Below the pieces are notes generated by a model. That model saw nothing but the letters and a program-made list of their open reading frames with translations. It had not been told where the DNA came from and made no database searches. From positions 1-34,192 of the forward strand of contig JASJDA010000100.1 in assembly GCA_030065755.1 (NCBI GenBank): a stretch of DNA of 34,192 nucleotides, read 5' to 3'. The stretch comes from Prochloraceae cyanobacterium. Lineage in GTDB: Bacteria; Cyanobacteriota; Cyanobacteriia; Cyanobacteriales; JASJDA01. A program made the position numbers and the translations under genes. Below are positions 5,883 through 14,565 of this stretch, piece after piece. Numbering within the stretch: the first letter of the stretch is position 1; each line of letters opens with the position of its first letter.

Positions 5883-8156
5883 TTACCATTGGATAACTTC
5901 TGTGATATCGCCACGACCTTTGTTATGGTACAAGCCTAAGCCATACTTACCATTGTGGTCGTCAATTGCTACTCTATGCCGATTCATCCAATCTTTAACC
6001 ACCATTCCATTACATCCACTTAATTGTCTCAAAGCTTGATTATTTATTACCCATCGCTCGTCGTTACTTGTAGCTTTCATGTCGTTATGTGAGGTAAGCG
6101 CTAAAAATGACCTTCTTAATTTCTCTTCAGCAGCGTTACTAGTTCTATTTTGTTTTAACTCTTCACTGCTCATACCTTCCCAGTCTGTATCGTCTTCTTT
6201 AGGCTGAGGTATGAAAGTCTTTTTAGTAGAAACAACTTCTGAGGCGGTAGGTGTCTCAACTGCTATAGGTTGAGGGAATAATTTTGATAGTTTTTCATCC
6301 AAGATCCGACTAATTCTAGCATCTAAATTTTCCATTTCTAGCTCTTTCTCATGCGAGGCTTGTTGAATTTTTAACTCTTCATTTTCCGTTTGTAACTCTA
6401 AGACTTTTGACTCTAATTGTTTAGCTTTTTCCAGCTGTTTCTCAGGCTCCAAACGCTGAGCTTTTAACTCTTCAATTTTAGTTTGTGATTCTAATAGTTC
6501 CCCCTCTAATTGTTTAGCTTTTTCTAGCTGTCTCTCATACGACGCTCGTTGACTTCTTAACTCTTCAATTTCAGCTTGCGATTCTAATAACTTTTCTGAT
6601 AATCCCTTAGCTTTTTCTAGCTCCTTGTCATACGACGCTCGTTGACTTTTTAACTCTTCAATTTCCCTTTGTGATTCTAATAACGTTTCTGATAAGTCCT
6701 GGGCTTTTTCTAGCTGTTTCTCATGCTCGGCTCGTTGAGCTTTTAACTTTTCAATTTCCCTTTGTAGCTCTAATAATTTTTCTGACGATTGGTCAGCTTT
6801 TTCTAACTTTTTCTCAGAAGCAAATCTTTGAATTTTTAGCTCTTTATTTTTTTCATTTAATCCTAACAATTGAGCTTCTAACTGCTTAGCATTTTGAGCA
6901 ATTTCAATTAACCTTTTCACAGTTACTTTTTGGTTGGGTAATGACCACTCCTTTTGTAACTCCTTAAGAACTCGTACATCCTCACTATAGACTCTAATAT
7001 GACCCAGAGATTCTTTTTTCTTTTTAACTGGAATGGGACTTTTTTTATTTTTAATGAGGAACCCTTTTGACGATAACTTTTCTGCTTCGTTTTTAACTTG
7101 ACTACTATAGAAGGGTTCCTCATTAAAAATAATATTTTTTTCCATAGGTGGAAATGGTACGGGTTTTTCAACGTAATAATCTGTATAACTTAAAGTAGTC
7201 ATTAAGTTCTGCAAGTCTCTATCTGTAGGCTCTTCATGAGTATAGTGTCCTAAAAGCTTAGCAGCGTGTAACATCTGTTCCCCAATAGATCTAGAACAGT
7301 CGCGAGCCGTGGCTAAATTAGCATAAGCAGCCCGTAGAGCTTTACAATTATTTTGCTCTTCATCGTGCCTGAGAGCCAACGCTGGATTGTCATTATCTCT
7401 ATTGTCAAATTTAGCCCTGACAACGCGATTTAAAGAGCCATTGCGACGGCTATCAATAGAACGATTTTGCTCTGATATATCTCTAGGAAAATTAGCTTTT
7501 ACTTCTTTTAGTAATGTTCTTATACTTTCATGTTGTTGAAGCTTCTTATATTGCTGAATAATGTAGCCAGATGGGAATAGAGTAGCTATCTCAAATACTG
7601 GTTTTTCACCTCTCTTTTTACCTTGACCAGAAAACATTACGTGATAATCTTTACTCTCGATCGCAGTGAATTTGGCCCGCGCTAATATTTCATGAGGTCT
7701 TCTACCAGTGGCACAAATTAGACCAACTGCTAACTCGTGTGGCTCGTCACTTTCTAACAACTCAGCAACAACCCTAAAGTATTTTTCGGGGTCTATTTCA
7801 TTGCTATTTTCCAGTCTTTTTGTAGCGCGGGTGGTGGTGTTTCTTTCTAACCATTCATCATCCGTCAAACCGCATTGGGTGAGGACGTAATGCTTTAACT
7901 GCGTTCCTACTTGGTTTCCATTTTTATCTAACTGTGGGACTGAAACGGCATTTTTTCCTTGTTCTAAGTCAAGCTCTTTAAACTTCTTATAAAAACCTGC
8001 TCGACTCAATACAGTGCCTAAAGACTTAACGCTATATTCTTGCAAGGCAATCCAAGAGTTAAAGCGATCGCAATGTGGCTTCATTTCCTCAAACGATTGC
8101 AAATCCTTAGTAGCCTCATATAGCTCATTTACTTTTGCTTCCAGTGCTTTTGACAT
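5883..8156 (-). CDS. Protelomerase (telomere resolvase) with a coiled-coil extension
   Basis: A 757-aa tyrosine-recombinase-like enzyme of the TelN/TelK/ResT class, which converts a telomere junction into covalently closed hairpin ends. The match to phage N15 TelN is clear in ICATGRRPHEIL (Arg152/153), YHVMFSGQGKKRGE (Lys180/181; TelN has VNFSGQAKKRSE), KALRAAYA (Arg275) and LLGHYTHEEP (His304). The next segment, LSYTDYYV, carries the likely nucleophile Tyr324. Residues 339-375 are an in-frame 37-residue palindromic insertion placed just after the catalytic domain. Residues 451-605 are five 31-aa coiled-coil repeats. The last ~110 residues (LTSHNDMKATSNDERWVIN..., NGMVVKDWMNRHRVAI) look like a DNA-binding tail. 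The start is ATG 8156 with a weak ribosome site. Five palindromic TAACYAGTTA boxes precede it. All expected catalytic residues are present. A recombinase role other than telomere resolution cannot be excluded. Confidence 0.85.
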   Translation of the reverse strand: MSKALEAKVNELYEATKDLQSFEEMKPHCDRFNSWIALQEYSVKSLGTVLSRAGFYKKFKELDLEQGKNAVSVPQLDKNGNQVGTQLKHYVLTQCGLTDDEWLERNTTTRATKRLENSNEIDPEKYFRVVAELLESDEPHELAVGLICATGRRPHEILARAKFTAIESKDYHVMFSGQGKKRGEKPVFEIATLFPSGYIIQQYKKLQQHESIRTLLKEVKANFPRDISEQNRSIDSRRNGSLNRVVRAKFDNRDNDNPALALRHDEEQNNCKALRAAYANLATARDCSRSIGEQMLHAAKLLGHYTHEEPTDRDLQNLMTTLSYTDYYVEKPVPFPPMEKNIIFNEEPFYSSQVKNEAEKLSSKGFLIKNKKSPIPVKKKKESLGHIRVYSEDVRVLKELQKEWSLPNQKVTVKRLIEIAQNAKQLEAQLLGLNEKNKELKIQRFASEKKLEKADQSSEKLLELQREIEKLKAQRAEHEKQLEKAQDLSETLLESQREIEELKSQRASYDKELEKAKGLSEKLLESQAEIEELRSQRASYERQLEKAKQLEGELLESQTKIEELKAQRLEPEKQLEKAKQLESKVLELQTENEELKIQQASHEKELEMENLDARISRILDEKLSKLFPQPIAVETPTASEVVSTKKTFIPQPKEDDTDWEGMSSEELKQNRTSNAAEEKLRRSFLALTSHNDMKATSNDERWVINNQALRQLSGCNGMVVKDWMNRHRVAIDDHNGKYGLGLYHNKGRGDITEVIQW
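6342..6806 (-). repeat. Five tandem 93-bp units encoding coiled coil
   Basis: Residues 451, 482, 513, 544 and 575 each begin a 31-aa unit, LEKAxxLSExLLESQxEIEE followed by LKxQRASYEKx. 31 is not a multiple of 7, but the hydrophobic spacing is coiled-coil-like. The units differ by point changes, so the array is not brand new, yet the exact 93-bp period shows it grew by tandem duplication. Confidence 0.9.
7032..7142 (-). repeat. Protein-coding palindromic element, copy B (inside the protelomerase gene)
   Basis: A 111-bp insertion with a perfect 20-bp inverted repeat, 7047-7066 against 7111-7130 (right arm begins AAGGGTTCCTCATT), and a 44-nt loop ending CTATAG. It has the same length, orientation and reading frame as copy A. 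It encodes EKNIIFNEEPFYS...GFLIKNKKSPI against EKNIFLIREPFYS...GSLIKNKKHPM in MazF. Confidence 0.9.
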
Positions 8157-8169
8157 CTTTTATCTGAGC

Positions 8170-8261
8170 TGATTAACTAGTTATACTTTACTAACTGGTT
8201 ACATTGTAGCCTAACTAGTTAATCAACGAGAATAACTGGTTATAAAAACTCTAACTGGTTA
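8170..8261. promoter_or_regulatory. Five palindromic TAACYAGTTA boxes before the protelomerase gene
   Basis: The 10-mer TAACTAGTTA or TAACTGGTTA occurs at 8174, 8192, 8212, 8233 and 8252 (spacings 18, 20, 21 and 19 bp, about two helical turns). Boxes 1 and 3 lie in 14-bp arms (TGATTAACTAGTTA at 8170-8183 and its complement at 8212-8225). The array fills the gap between the 189-aa gene and the protelomerase start. It is probably a cooperative operator; iteron or telomere-processing roles are alternatives. Confidence 0.75.
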
Positions 8262-8274
8262 ACCCTACTAAGAG

Positions 8275-8844
8275 TTAATTTAAATCCGCTCCTATAACTC
8301 TACTGTCAACGGGTTCACTGGGATCTATGATGACGTAACCCATACTTTCTATGAGCCTAATCGCGGCATTAGGATCGATCGCCAAGTGCAAGCCAACAGA
8401 ATCCCTTTCGCCTTTAACCGCGCGCTCGCTAATTTGGCTTATGTGGTTCAAATCGCCTGTCTTGAGTTTTCTAAAAACCTCGATGGGGTCTTCTGAATTA
8501 CTAGCTATTGAGATCGCAGTGTCTAAAAGCATCTCGGCCAATTTCCTGAACTTTTTATGATGCTCTAAATGCTCTGTTGCTAATTCTTCAGCTTCTTTAC
8601 TCCAAACATCGCTAACACGAGAAATCGTTTTCTCACGAGTTTTCTTATTAAGCTCAGCCCAATACTTTTCGCGTTTTGATACCCAGTTACCAGCTTTAGA
8701 CCACTTAAATACAGTGGTTGTTCCTCGACCCGCTATCGATGCCAAATCTCTAAGCGAAATTAAATCCTTACTCTCGATATAGTATTGTTCGGCTTCATAT
8801 TTATTCCAAGAGCGTTTTGAGTTGTCCTTTTTTTGCTGTTTCAC
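8275..8844 (-). CDS. Helix-turn-helix protein, small-terminase-like N-terminus
   Basis: 189 aa from GTG 8844. The N-terminal part (EAEQYYIESKDLISLRDLAS, then IAGRGTTTVFKWSKAGNW) is a helix-turn-helix at about residues 18-54, followed by a basic stretch KREKYWAELNKKTREK. This resembles the DNA-binding end of phage small terminase subunits and related plasmid proteins. The rest is helical and acidic without recognised motifs. It is encoded between the replication protein and the protelomerase on the same strand. It is the nearest candidate to bind the TAACYAGTTA boxes that begin about 15 bp beyond its stop codon. That role is inference. Confidence 0.6.
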   Translation of the reverse strand: MKQQKKDNSKRSWNKYEAEQYYIESKDLISLRDLASIAGRGTTTVFKWSKAGNWVSKREKYWAELNKKTREKTISRVSDVWSKEAEELATEHLEHHKKFRKLAEMLLDTAISIASNSEDPIEVFRKLKTGDLNHISQISERAVKGERDSVGLHLAIDPNAAIRLIESMGYVIIDPSEPVDSRVIGADLN

Positions 8845-9043
8845 TATTATTTATTGCCACTCGCTCGCCACCTCTTTGATACACCATCACTACATTTTTT
8901 GCTACTCTATTGCTATGCAATATTATTTAACCCCCAAATAATAGAGAAATTAAATATGTACTAAAACAGTTTCACTCCTTACTTTTGGCTTGACGCTGGT
9001 TTGAGTTTTCAGATAGTCATAAAAAACCCAGATTAACGATTCA

Positions 9044-12000
9044 CTAAAAGCTTGCTTCTAAGAGAAAATCTGTTTGAAAGCCAGAGAGCGAGCGTAGTTT
9101 AGCCAAGCAATTATTAACTACCTCCCGACCTCGATCGACTTCTAGAACTGACCAGACTTTCTCTAAAACCTGAGTGGGGAACTGCGAGAGGTATGAGAGT
9201 AAAAATACTTCCCCACGGTAAATCCGCTCGATATTGGTAGCCAGATACTCTAAGTCTGATCGATCGTACTTTTCAACTGGAGCGCTAGAACTCTCGAAAG
9301 TTTCCTCAGCACGAGAAGCTAGCGCAAATTCCTTGAGACGTTCTCGATCGGATCTGGGCAAAAGCTTAGCCGCTTCGTTAAATATCTTTCTGGAAAATAG
9401 CCCGCAATCTTTATAGGTCTGCTTCAGTTTTCCTAGAGACTCAGGAGATGTACACTTGGCTAAATTCGAGGCTATATTTTCCAATTCTGAGGGGGCGATT
9501 TCTCGGCGCTCGGGTTCGACACTCTGGTAAGTATACCCTTCTAAAATCGTCTCTAAGCGCAATTTGAACATCTCAAACTGTCTTGTGTCCCCACGGCTAC
9601 CAATCCACCTCAAAAACGTATTCAGCGCCTTCTGGGACATGAGCCTAATTATGCTGTAAATGTCCTCGTCTGGTAGATCTGGAGCCTCCAACATACTTTC
9701 TACTAATTTAAAGTCTTCCAAGCTTATCCAGTCTTCTTGTCTGGCTTGCGAAGTATCTGTTGATTCAGGCGAATTAACCTGTGAATCTGACTGACTACTT
9801 GTAGTATCTCTATTTTGTACTACGGGAGAATCTTCTTTTATTGCCTCCCGATTCAAGCCCGCCTCCCCTTCTTTAGAGATACCAGAATGGGGGGGGTTGA
9901 TTATCGACACCACACGCTTATTGGTATATATAACACTAGGCTTGAGGTGTCCGAGGTCTGAGCTAGGTGTGGCAGGGGTTTGCTCGGTTGTGTGGAAACT
10001 TTCGCCAACGGAGGTATTTTTTTCTGTTCGTGCCGTCTTTTTAACGGCAAGCTCTTCATATCTCTGGTCTAAACTGTCTAGTATAGATTGCCGAGAATTT
10101 TCGATATCTAGGATAACTAGTTTGTAATATCTGAGCTTTTTGCCATTGGGTAAGTTTTCAGTACGAGAGTTCTCAAGCTTCATTCCCACTTTCGCCAAAA
10201 TTCTTCCAGCAAGCTGTACCTCTGATATTTGTTTGCTGGCTGTTATGTTCAGAGCTGTTTTGAGCAGTGAGCGCATTTTGGGTTGACAAGCTTTTTTGTG
10301 AAGCTCTTTAAAACTCTCAGCGGTGTACTCTTTGTCTAGATTGTTAATATCGATAATATCGAATATGCCTGTGTCTGATATCGTTTTAGCTTTTAGATAG
10401 TATGTTTTTACATCAGGAAGAAAAGGGACTCCTTCACTAAATTGTTTGAGCTTATGCCGCCAGTGGCTCCGATCCTTTTCTTTGGCTTTCTCTAGGTTTA
10501 AGAACATCCACCAAAGTTTTACTTGTTTAAGCCAGGTTCTTCGGTCTTTTAAAATTGCTTCGTGAATAAATGTTTGGGTAAGCTCTGTTTTCGGTAGTTC
10601 AGCTTTTAAGAGAGCTTTTTTTACTTGGAGTTCTTTCTCGGTAGAGAGTGATAGGTTTCTGTTTAAAGCTTGAGCCACCTCAAGAGGCATATCTTCGGCG
10701 TTTGCTATGTTAGCGGCGCGTGTTTCTAGATTTAGCTCTTTGTTTTCCTTGATTTCTTTAGATTCTTCAGTTTTGTCTTTGCACTCAAGTAAATTGATTT
10801 CGTGTCCTTCTTCTCTTAGCTCCTCCTCAAGCACTTCAGCAAGGTGGGCAAAATCGAAGTTTCTTTTAGCGATAGTTTTTGCCCAAAGGTCTATGTGGGG
10901 ATTGTCCCAGGTATTGGTTTCTGGATTTCGCATTTCAAATAGCGTAGCAAGCAGTGACTCATCGTCTGTGTCTGCTCCCGAAAATTCAAGAGCGAGTTCG
11001 ATAGCCAACGATTCTTGAGCGTGATACTTGAGCATTTGCGCTTTGACTTCTTTCCAGAAATAGCTGCGGCATCCTGTGATATTGCTGTGGTTAGATTTTT
11101 TTACCCAGATTACTCTCGGTACGGCTGCTCTTACTCTTGCCAACATTTGGCGGCATTGGGACGGGACTATAGTACCAAAGAATAAACCAAAAACTTTGTC
11201 GAACCAAGGGACTTTTATCGACCATTTCTTGAATCTTTCCTCAGCCTCAATCGAGCAACCCACTCCCATAGAAGGACTGTAAAGAAGTATTTGAGGCTGT
11301 TCAATTAGGATTGCCTCATCTGGATTTTTTACGAAATCCTGTCCCCATTGTTCTCTAGTAGCCGTACTATCTATTCTGGTGCATTTTATTCTTGGATATT
11401 TTTCTAAAATTATCTTCTCTAAAGCCTCTAGTTCTGACTGGTTATCGCAAGCGACCACGAACCTCATTTTTCTGGTTTCCCCAGTCCCTTCAATTTCTAC
11501 GTCTTCCTCAATCGAGTCATAAATCTCCTGTAAGATCTTGTCTTTCGTGCCTTTGTAAAAATCGATTTTCCACCGCTTTGGTTTGGCGCTATTTATTACT
11601 GTATAAACTGGAGCGTTTGGCGCTAGTGCTTGGGCATAATTCAAACTTCTATTGGATAAGTCTGCGTCCGAAAGGATAAGTAGCCCTCTGTTATTTACGC
11701 ACTCGGGAATTTTTTCTTGTAAGACTTTTAATATTTTTGCCCTTCGTTCTTTACAGGTAGAACTAGTAACTATATTGCTGAAAACTAACTCCACTTCATC
11801 AATAATTACTACTGTATTGCTCCAGTCTCTATGTGCTAGTTTTGGGAGAGATTCAGGGCATAAACCAATACCGTTAGCTAGAATTATATCTTTAGTTTTT
11901 TCAGTTTTTTGCTTCAGTACTTTTTTCTTTTCGTAGTTAACTCGCTCGGCGTTTCCCAATAAATCTTTTTGTCTACTTGTTTCAACAAGTTGTTCCGCCT

Positions 12001-13639
12001 CTTCATAGTATTGCCATTCATATGAGTCATCTTCTCGCCAATTTAACCCTAGTTTGTTGCACGCCTCTCTCCCTAGTGCAATTCGAGGACTAATGAGAAT
12101 TACATTCATACCTTGCTCTCTGAAGAGCTTTACTAGTTCTTTGATTAGAGTTGTTTTCCCCGTTCCTTTTGCACCTTTTAAGTTAAGAATTCCTGACTTA
12201 AAAGCGTCGAATATTTCTGGCGCTAGCTCTTTTGGGAAATGTGGCTCGTCAATCAACTTGTTGACAATACAGGTCAAGTCTTTGAGTGTTTTTATTTCCT
12301 TCAAAGCCGCTTTTTTACGTTTCTCTTTTTTCTGTTGAGAGGCTATTTTCTCAGCTATTTTGAAGAATTTTTCAGGAGTTAAATACTTTATTTTGAGTAT
12401 TTTCTCTGAGCTAATTTCGTCAATATCCCCGTCGGATTTATTGACCTGCCCCCACCAAGCAATTTCAATCTGATATCCCCACTCGGTTACTAGTTCGATC
12501 GTTTGTTTAATCGTTCTTACAATATTGGAATTAGCGACATCTCCAGCATCTGGATAATATACTAGTTTTTCTGGCTGGTTTTCTTTGAGGACTCCTTGTA
12601 ATGTTTGGGGACTTTTTGCAAAAAGCCCTCCAGAGGCTCCTACAAAATCCATATTCAGCTTAGAATTAGCGATATGTGGTTTTATACCTACGCTGTCTAC
12701 AAGCCCTAATACGTCTTTAAAATTGCTATTCTCTGATTTGTGGACTGCTAGGGGTAACTCCCCATTCCTTAAGTGGCTGGTAGGTTTAGGAAATCGTTTT
12801 TTCTCTCCTGCTGCCCAAATGTATTTGCTTTCCTTATCCGAGCAGTTATCGCGTCTGAGCTGCCAGCTAACAAATTGACCTTTATTATTTTTTATTGGGC
12901 AAATTATCCCACTATCAAAATTTGTTAAGCTTCTACCGTCAAGCTTGACCCCTGCTAGACGGTTGTCTACTGGCTCTTTTAAATTTTGCCACTGGCTTAC
13001 AGATTTATAACCACCTGCTATTATTTCCTCGTCAGTCAAACCTCGCTCCCGTAGTTGTCTGTAATGTTTCTTCCACAAAGGTAGTTGGTTTATTATTTCT
13101 GTAATTACGAGGTGGCGCTGCTCTTCAGACAATAGATGCTCGTAGCTTTCTGATTCTCGACGTTCGCTTTTTTGTTCTTGAACTGTTTCGACCGAGTAGC
13201 TTTTATGTTTCTGCCTGAGATTTTTTATTTCTATTTCTCTCTGCGAGCTTTTTGATGCTCCTTCGCGTTGTTGTTTTTGTTTCCAAGTTTCTCCTTTACG
13301 CGATAGAATTTTTTGTTGTCGTTTCCAAGCTTCTACCTCTTCTGGTCTTTGATGTTCGTGTTCGAGTTTCTTTGCCTCTCTCTTTCTCTGTTCGCGTTCT
13401 TTCTCTTTTCGTGACAAAGCTTGTTGTTCTCGTTTGTAAGCTTCTACTTCCGAAGAGTCCTTAGACATTCCGAAGCCTATTCGATCGTGCCCACAGTCTA
13501 CTCGTCCGATTGCGACTGGTTCTCGACAATGAGTTGTGTTGGTCCTTAGATTTTTACGGCAGTCTTTTCGTTGGCCTCTACAATTTTCGCAACTTCCGTC
13601 TCTGAGGTATCTCCACTCAGTTGAAGGTCTGAGAATCAT
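9044..13639 (-). CDS. Large plasmid replication protein (CyRepA1-like; primase/helicase architecture)
   Basis: 1531 aa. Order of parts: a cysteine-rich N-terminus (Cys17, Cys20, Cys27 and Cys38, possible zinc site); a very charged helical region, about residues 60-170; a DUF3854/TOPRIM-like region, about 230-440, with LVYYPDAGDVANS near residue 360; an SF2-like ATPase with Walker A LKGAKGTGKTTL (Lys495) and Walker B VVIIDEVELVF (Asp614-Glu615); then a long helical C-terminus. This matches the cyanobacterial plasmid replication proteins called CyRepA1. Its start overlaps the stop of the preceding small ORF as ATGA (13636-13639), so translation is probably coupled. The AT-rich, palindrome-containing stretch upstream (13879-14565) is the natural place for an origin. 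No frameshift or missing motif was seen. Family assignment is from architecture; a profile search would settle it. Confidence 0.8.
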   Translation of the reverse strand: MILRPSTEWRYLRDGSCENCRGQRKDCRKNLRTNTTHCREPVAIGRVDCGHDRIGFGMSKDSSEVEAYKREQQALSRKEKEREQRKREAKKLEHEHQRPEEVEAWKRQQKILSRKGETWKQKQQREGASKSSQREIEIKNLRQKHKSYSVETVQEQKSERRESESYEHLLSEEQRHLVITEIINQLPLWKKHYRQLRERGLTDEEIIAGGYKSVSQWQNLKEPVDNRLAGVKLDGRSLTNFDSGIICPIKNNKGQFVSWQLRRDNCSDKESKYIWAAGEKKRFPKPTSHLRNGELPLAVHKSENSNFKDVLGLVDSVGIKPHIANSKLNMDFVGASGGLFAKSPQTLQGVLKENQPEKLVYYPDAGDVANSNIVRTIKQTIELVTEWGYQIEIAWWGQVNKSDGDIDEISSEKILKIKYLTPEKFFKIAEKIASQQKKEKRKKAALKEIKTLKDLTCIVNKLIDEPHFPKELAPEIFDAFKSGILNLKGAKGTGKTTLIKELVKLFREQGMNVILISPRIALGREACNKLGLNWREDDSYEWQYYEEAEQLVETSRQKDLLGNAERVNYEKKKVLKQKTEKTKDIILANGIGLCPESLPKLAHRDWSNTVVIIDEVELVFSNIVTSSTCKERRAKILKVLQEKIPECVNNRGLLILSDADLSNRSLNYAQALAPNAPVYTVINSAKPKRWKIDFYKGTKDKILQEIYDSIEEDVEIEGTGETRKMRFVVACDNQSELEALEKIILEKYPRIKCTRIDSTATREQWGQDFVKNPDEAILIEQPQILLYSPSMGVGCSIEAEERFKKWSIKVPWFDKVFGLFFGTIVPSQCRQMLARVRAAVPRVIWVKKSNHSNITGCRSYFWKEVKAQMLKYHAQESLAIELALEFSGADTDDESLLATLFEMRNPETNTWDNPHIDLWAKTIAKRNFDFAHLAEVLEEELREEGHEINLLECKDKTEESKEIKENKELNLETRAANIANAEDMPLEVAQALNRNLSLSTEKELQVKKALLKAELPKTELTQTFIHEAILKDRRTWLKQVKLWWMFLNLEKAKEKDRSHWRHKLKQFSEGVPFLPDVKTYYLKAKTISDTGIFDIIDINNLDKEYTAESFKELHKKACQPKMRSLLKTALNITASKQISEVQLAGRILAKVGMKLENSRTENLPNGKKLRYYKLVILDIENSRQSILDSLDQRYEELAVKKTARTEKNTSVGESFHTTEQTPATPSSDLGHLKPSVIYTNKRVVSIINPPHSGISKEGEAGLNREAIKEDSPVVQNRDTTSSQSDSQVNSPESTDTSQARQEDWISLEDFKLVESMLEAPDLPDEDIYSIIRLMSQKALNTFLRWIGSRGDTRQFEMFKLRLETILEGYTYQSVEPERREIAPSELENIASNLAKCTSPESLGKLKQTYKDCGLFSRKIFNEAAKLLPRSDRERLKEFALASRAEETFESSSAPVEKYDRSDLEYLATNIERIYRGEVFLLSYLSQFPTQVLEKVWSVLEVDRGREVVNNCLAKLRSLSGFQTDFLLEASF

Positions 13640-13878
13640 GCTGCACCTCCTCGCACAGAGGTGCTTTTCAATATTCTTCGCGCTTCTTCTAATGTCAGTG
13701 GCGCTGAGACTTTTCCTGATTCTTTGTGTCGAACTCGATAGCGTCTATCTATAGTTTTGCTCTCTCGATGGGCGATCTCGAAGAGATCCGCTACGCGGTG
13801 CGGTATGGAAACTATCTCGTATTCGTATCGGTTATGAAGTTGACTTTTATTGTTGCTTTTTGATATTATTTCTTTCAT
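13636..13878 (-). CDS. Small leader ORF coupled to the replication gene
   Basis: 80 aa, MKEIISKSNNKSQLHNRYEY..., a basic and acidic peptide with no recognised domain. It overlaps the replication-protein start by 4 nt (ATGA), a hallmark of translational coupling, so it may set replication-protein output or copy number. Residues 26-36 come from a small palindromic repeat (13771-13803) that keeps the frame. The C-terminal half (YRVRHKESGKVSAPLTLEEARRIL) looks like an ordinary folded protein. Confidence 0.65.
   Translation of the reverse strand: MKEIISKSNNKSQLHNRYEYEIVSIPHRVADLFEIAHRESKTIDRRYRVRHKESGKVSAPLTLEEARRILKSTSVRGGAA
13771..13803. repeat. Small dispersed palindrome, copy 3 (inside the leader ORF)
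   Basis: 33 bp, GGCGATCTCGAAGAGATCCG and then CTACGCGGTGCGG. It has the hairpin GATCTC-GAA-GAGATC followed by CCGC-TAC-GCGG. The length is 11 codons. The GGCGATC start and CCGC/GCGG hairpin are shared with the mazE copy. Confidence 0.7.
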
Positions 13879-14565
13879 AGGGAGCCTGTCCTGTTGTGAA
13901 TTTCGGAAGGCTTCCTTTCTGAATTTATAGACAACTAGTTACATTTCGTGTACTTGGAAAAATTTTTCCTCTCTAGTCGTCTCTGTAGCGTGTGAAATTT
14001 TCCAATCTGGTCTAATCTGAAAGTGGTTATTCTGTTTGTCTTCCTGCTCTTAGGAAGCGCTGTTGGTGGATTAGATTGGATTGAGTTTCGCGATATGGCA
14101 AAACACGTATAGGCTTGCGTCCCTAGCGCTACTGCGCTATATATCCCGCGCCGTTACGTGTCACACTCATAGCGATCGCAGTTACAATCGCATTCGCGTC
14201 ACGCCCTACGTTAATTCAGACAGGAAGTTCAAACTTTTCTTCTTTTTTATTTGCATTAAGCATCTGTTCTTGCTTTGTCTTTTGAGACAATTCAATTTTC
14301 GGTAGTAGTGCTGGTCGTACCAACTCCGCAAAGTCGATCGCTTAGAAGTGTTTTCATGACGGTTTTTTTTTTTACTCCCTAGCCCTATCAGACAATAGGA
14401 TTAGAGGTTTGCCAAGACCTAATGAGGTCGTGTAATTATTAATAAAATATAAAAAACTTTTCAAGACAACCACTTTTTGGTTCTGAGATCCTGTGATAAC
14501 AAAGAGTTAACAAGTTTTTTGTCATCTAAAAATGCGACCGTCGAGATTCTCTATGTAACATAATT
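13879..14565. other. Gene-free region upstream of the replication operon; candidate origin
   Basis: No supportable gene in 687 bp. It holds CAACTAGTTA at 13932-13941 (9/10 match to the boxes before the protelomerase), a perfect 14-bp palindrome GGAAAAATTTTTCC at 13956-13969, a nested palindrome at 14103-14161 with an HIP1 site just after, a 12-nt T-run near 14350 and a small hairpin GACCT-AATG-AGGTC at 14416-14429. Mixed GC-rich and AT-rich blocks next to a replication gene suit an origin, but no clear iteron set is visible here. Confidence 0.45.
14103..14161. repeat. Nested palindrome upstream of the replication operon
   Basis: Outer arms ACACGTA (14103-14109) and TACGTGT (14155-14161) enclose an inner hairpin TAGCGC-TACT-GCGCTA at 14124-14139. 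It could extrude as a cruciform or act as a protein site. Confidence 0.55.

Noticed and set aside
5782-6039. 85-aa plus-strand ORF
   Set aside because: Antisense to the protelomerase 3' end; no protein-like features.
8170-8225. Telomere resolution site for the protelomerase
   Set aside because: The arms are inverted but the centre is not palindromic, so it could not form the expected hairpin ends; treated as an operator instead.
13956-13969. GGAAAAATTTTTCC as a telomere centre
   Set aside because: Only 14 bp of symmetry; known protelomerase targets are much longer palindromes.
14081-14305. 74-aa plus-strand ORF in the presumed origin region
   Set aside because: Composition is not protein-like, there is no ribosome site, and it runs through the nested palindrome and an HIP1 site.
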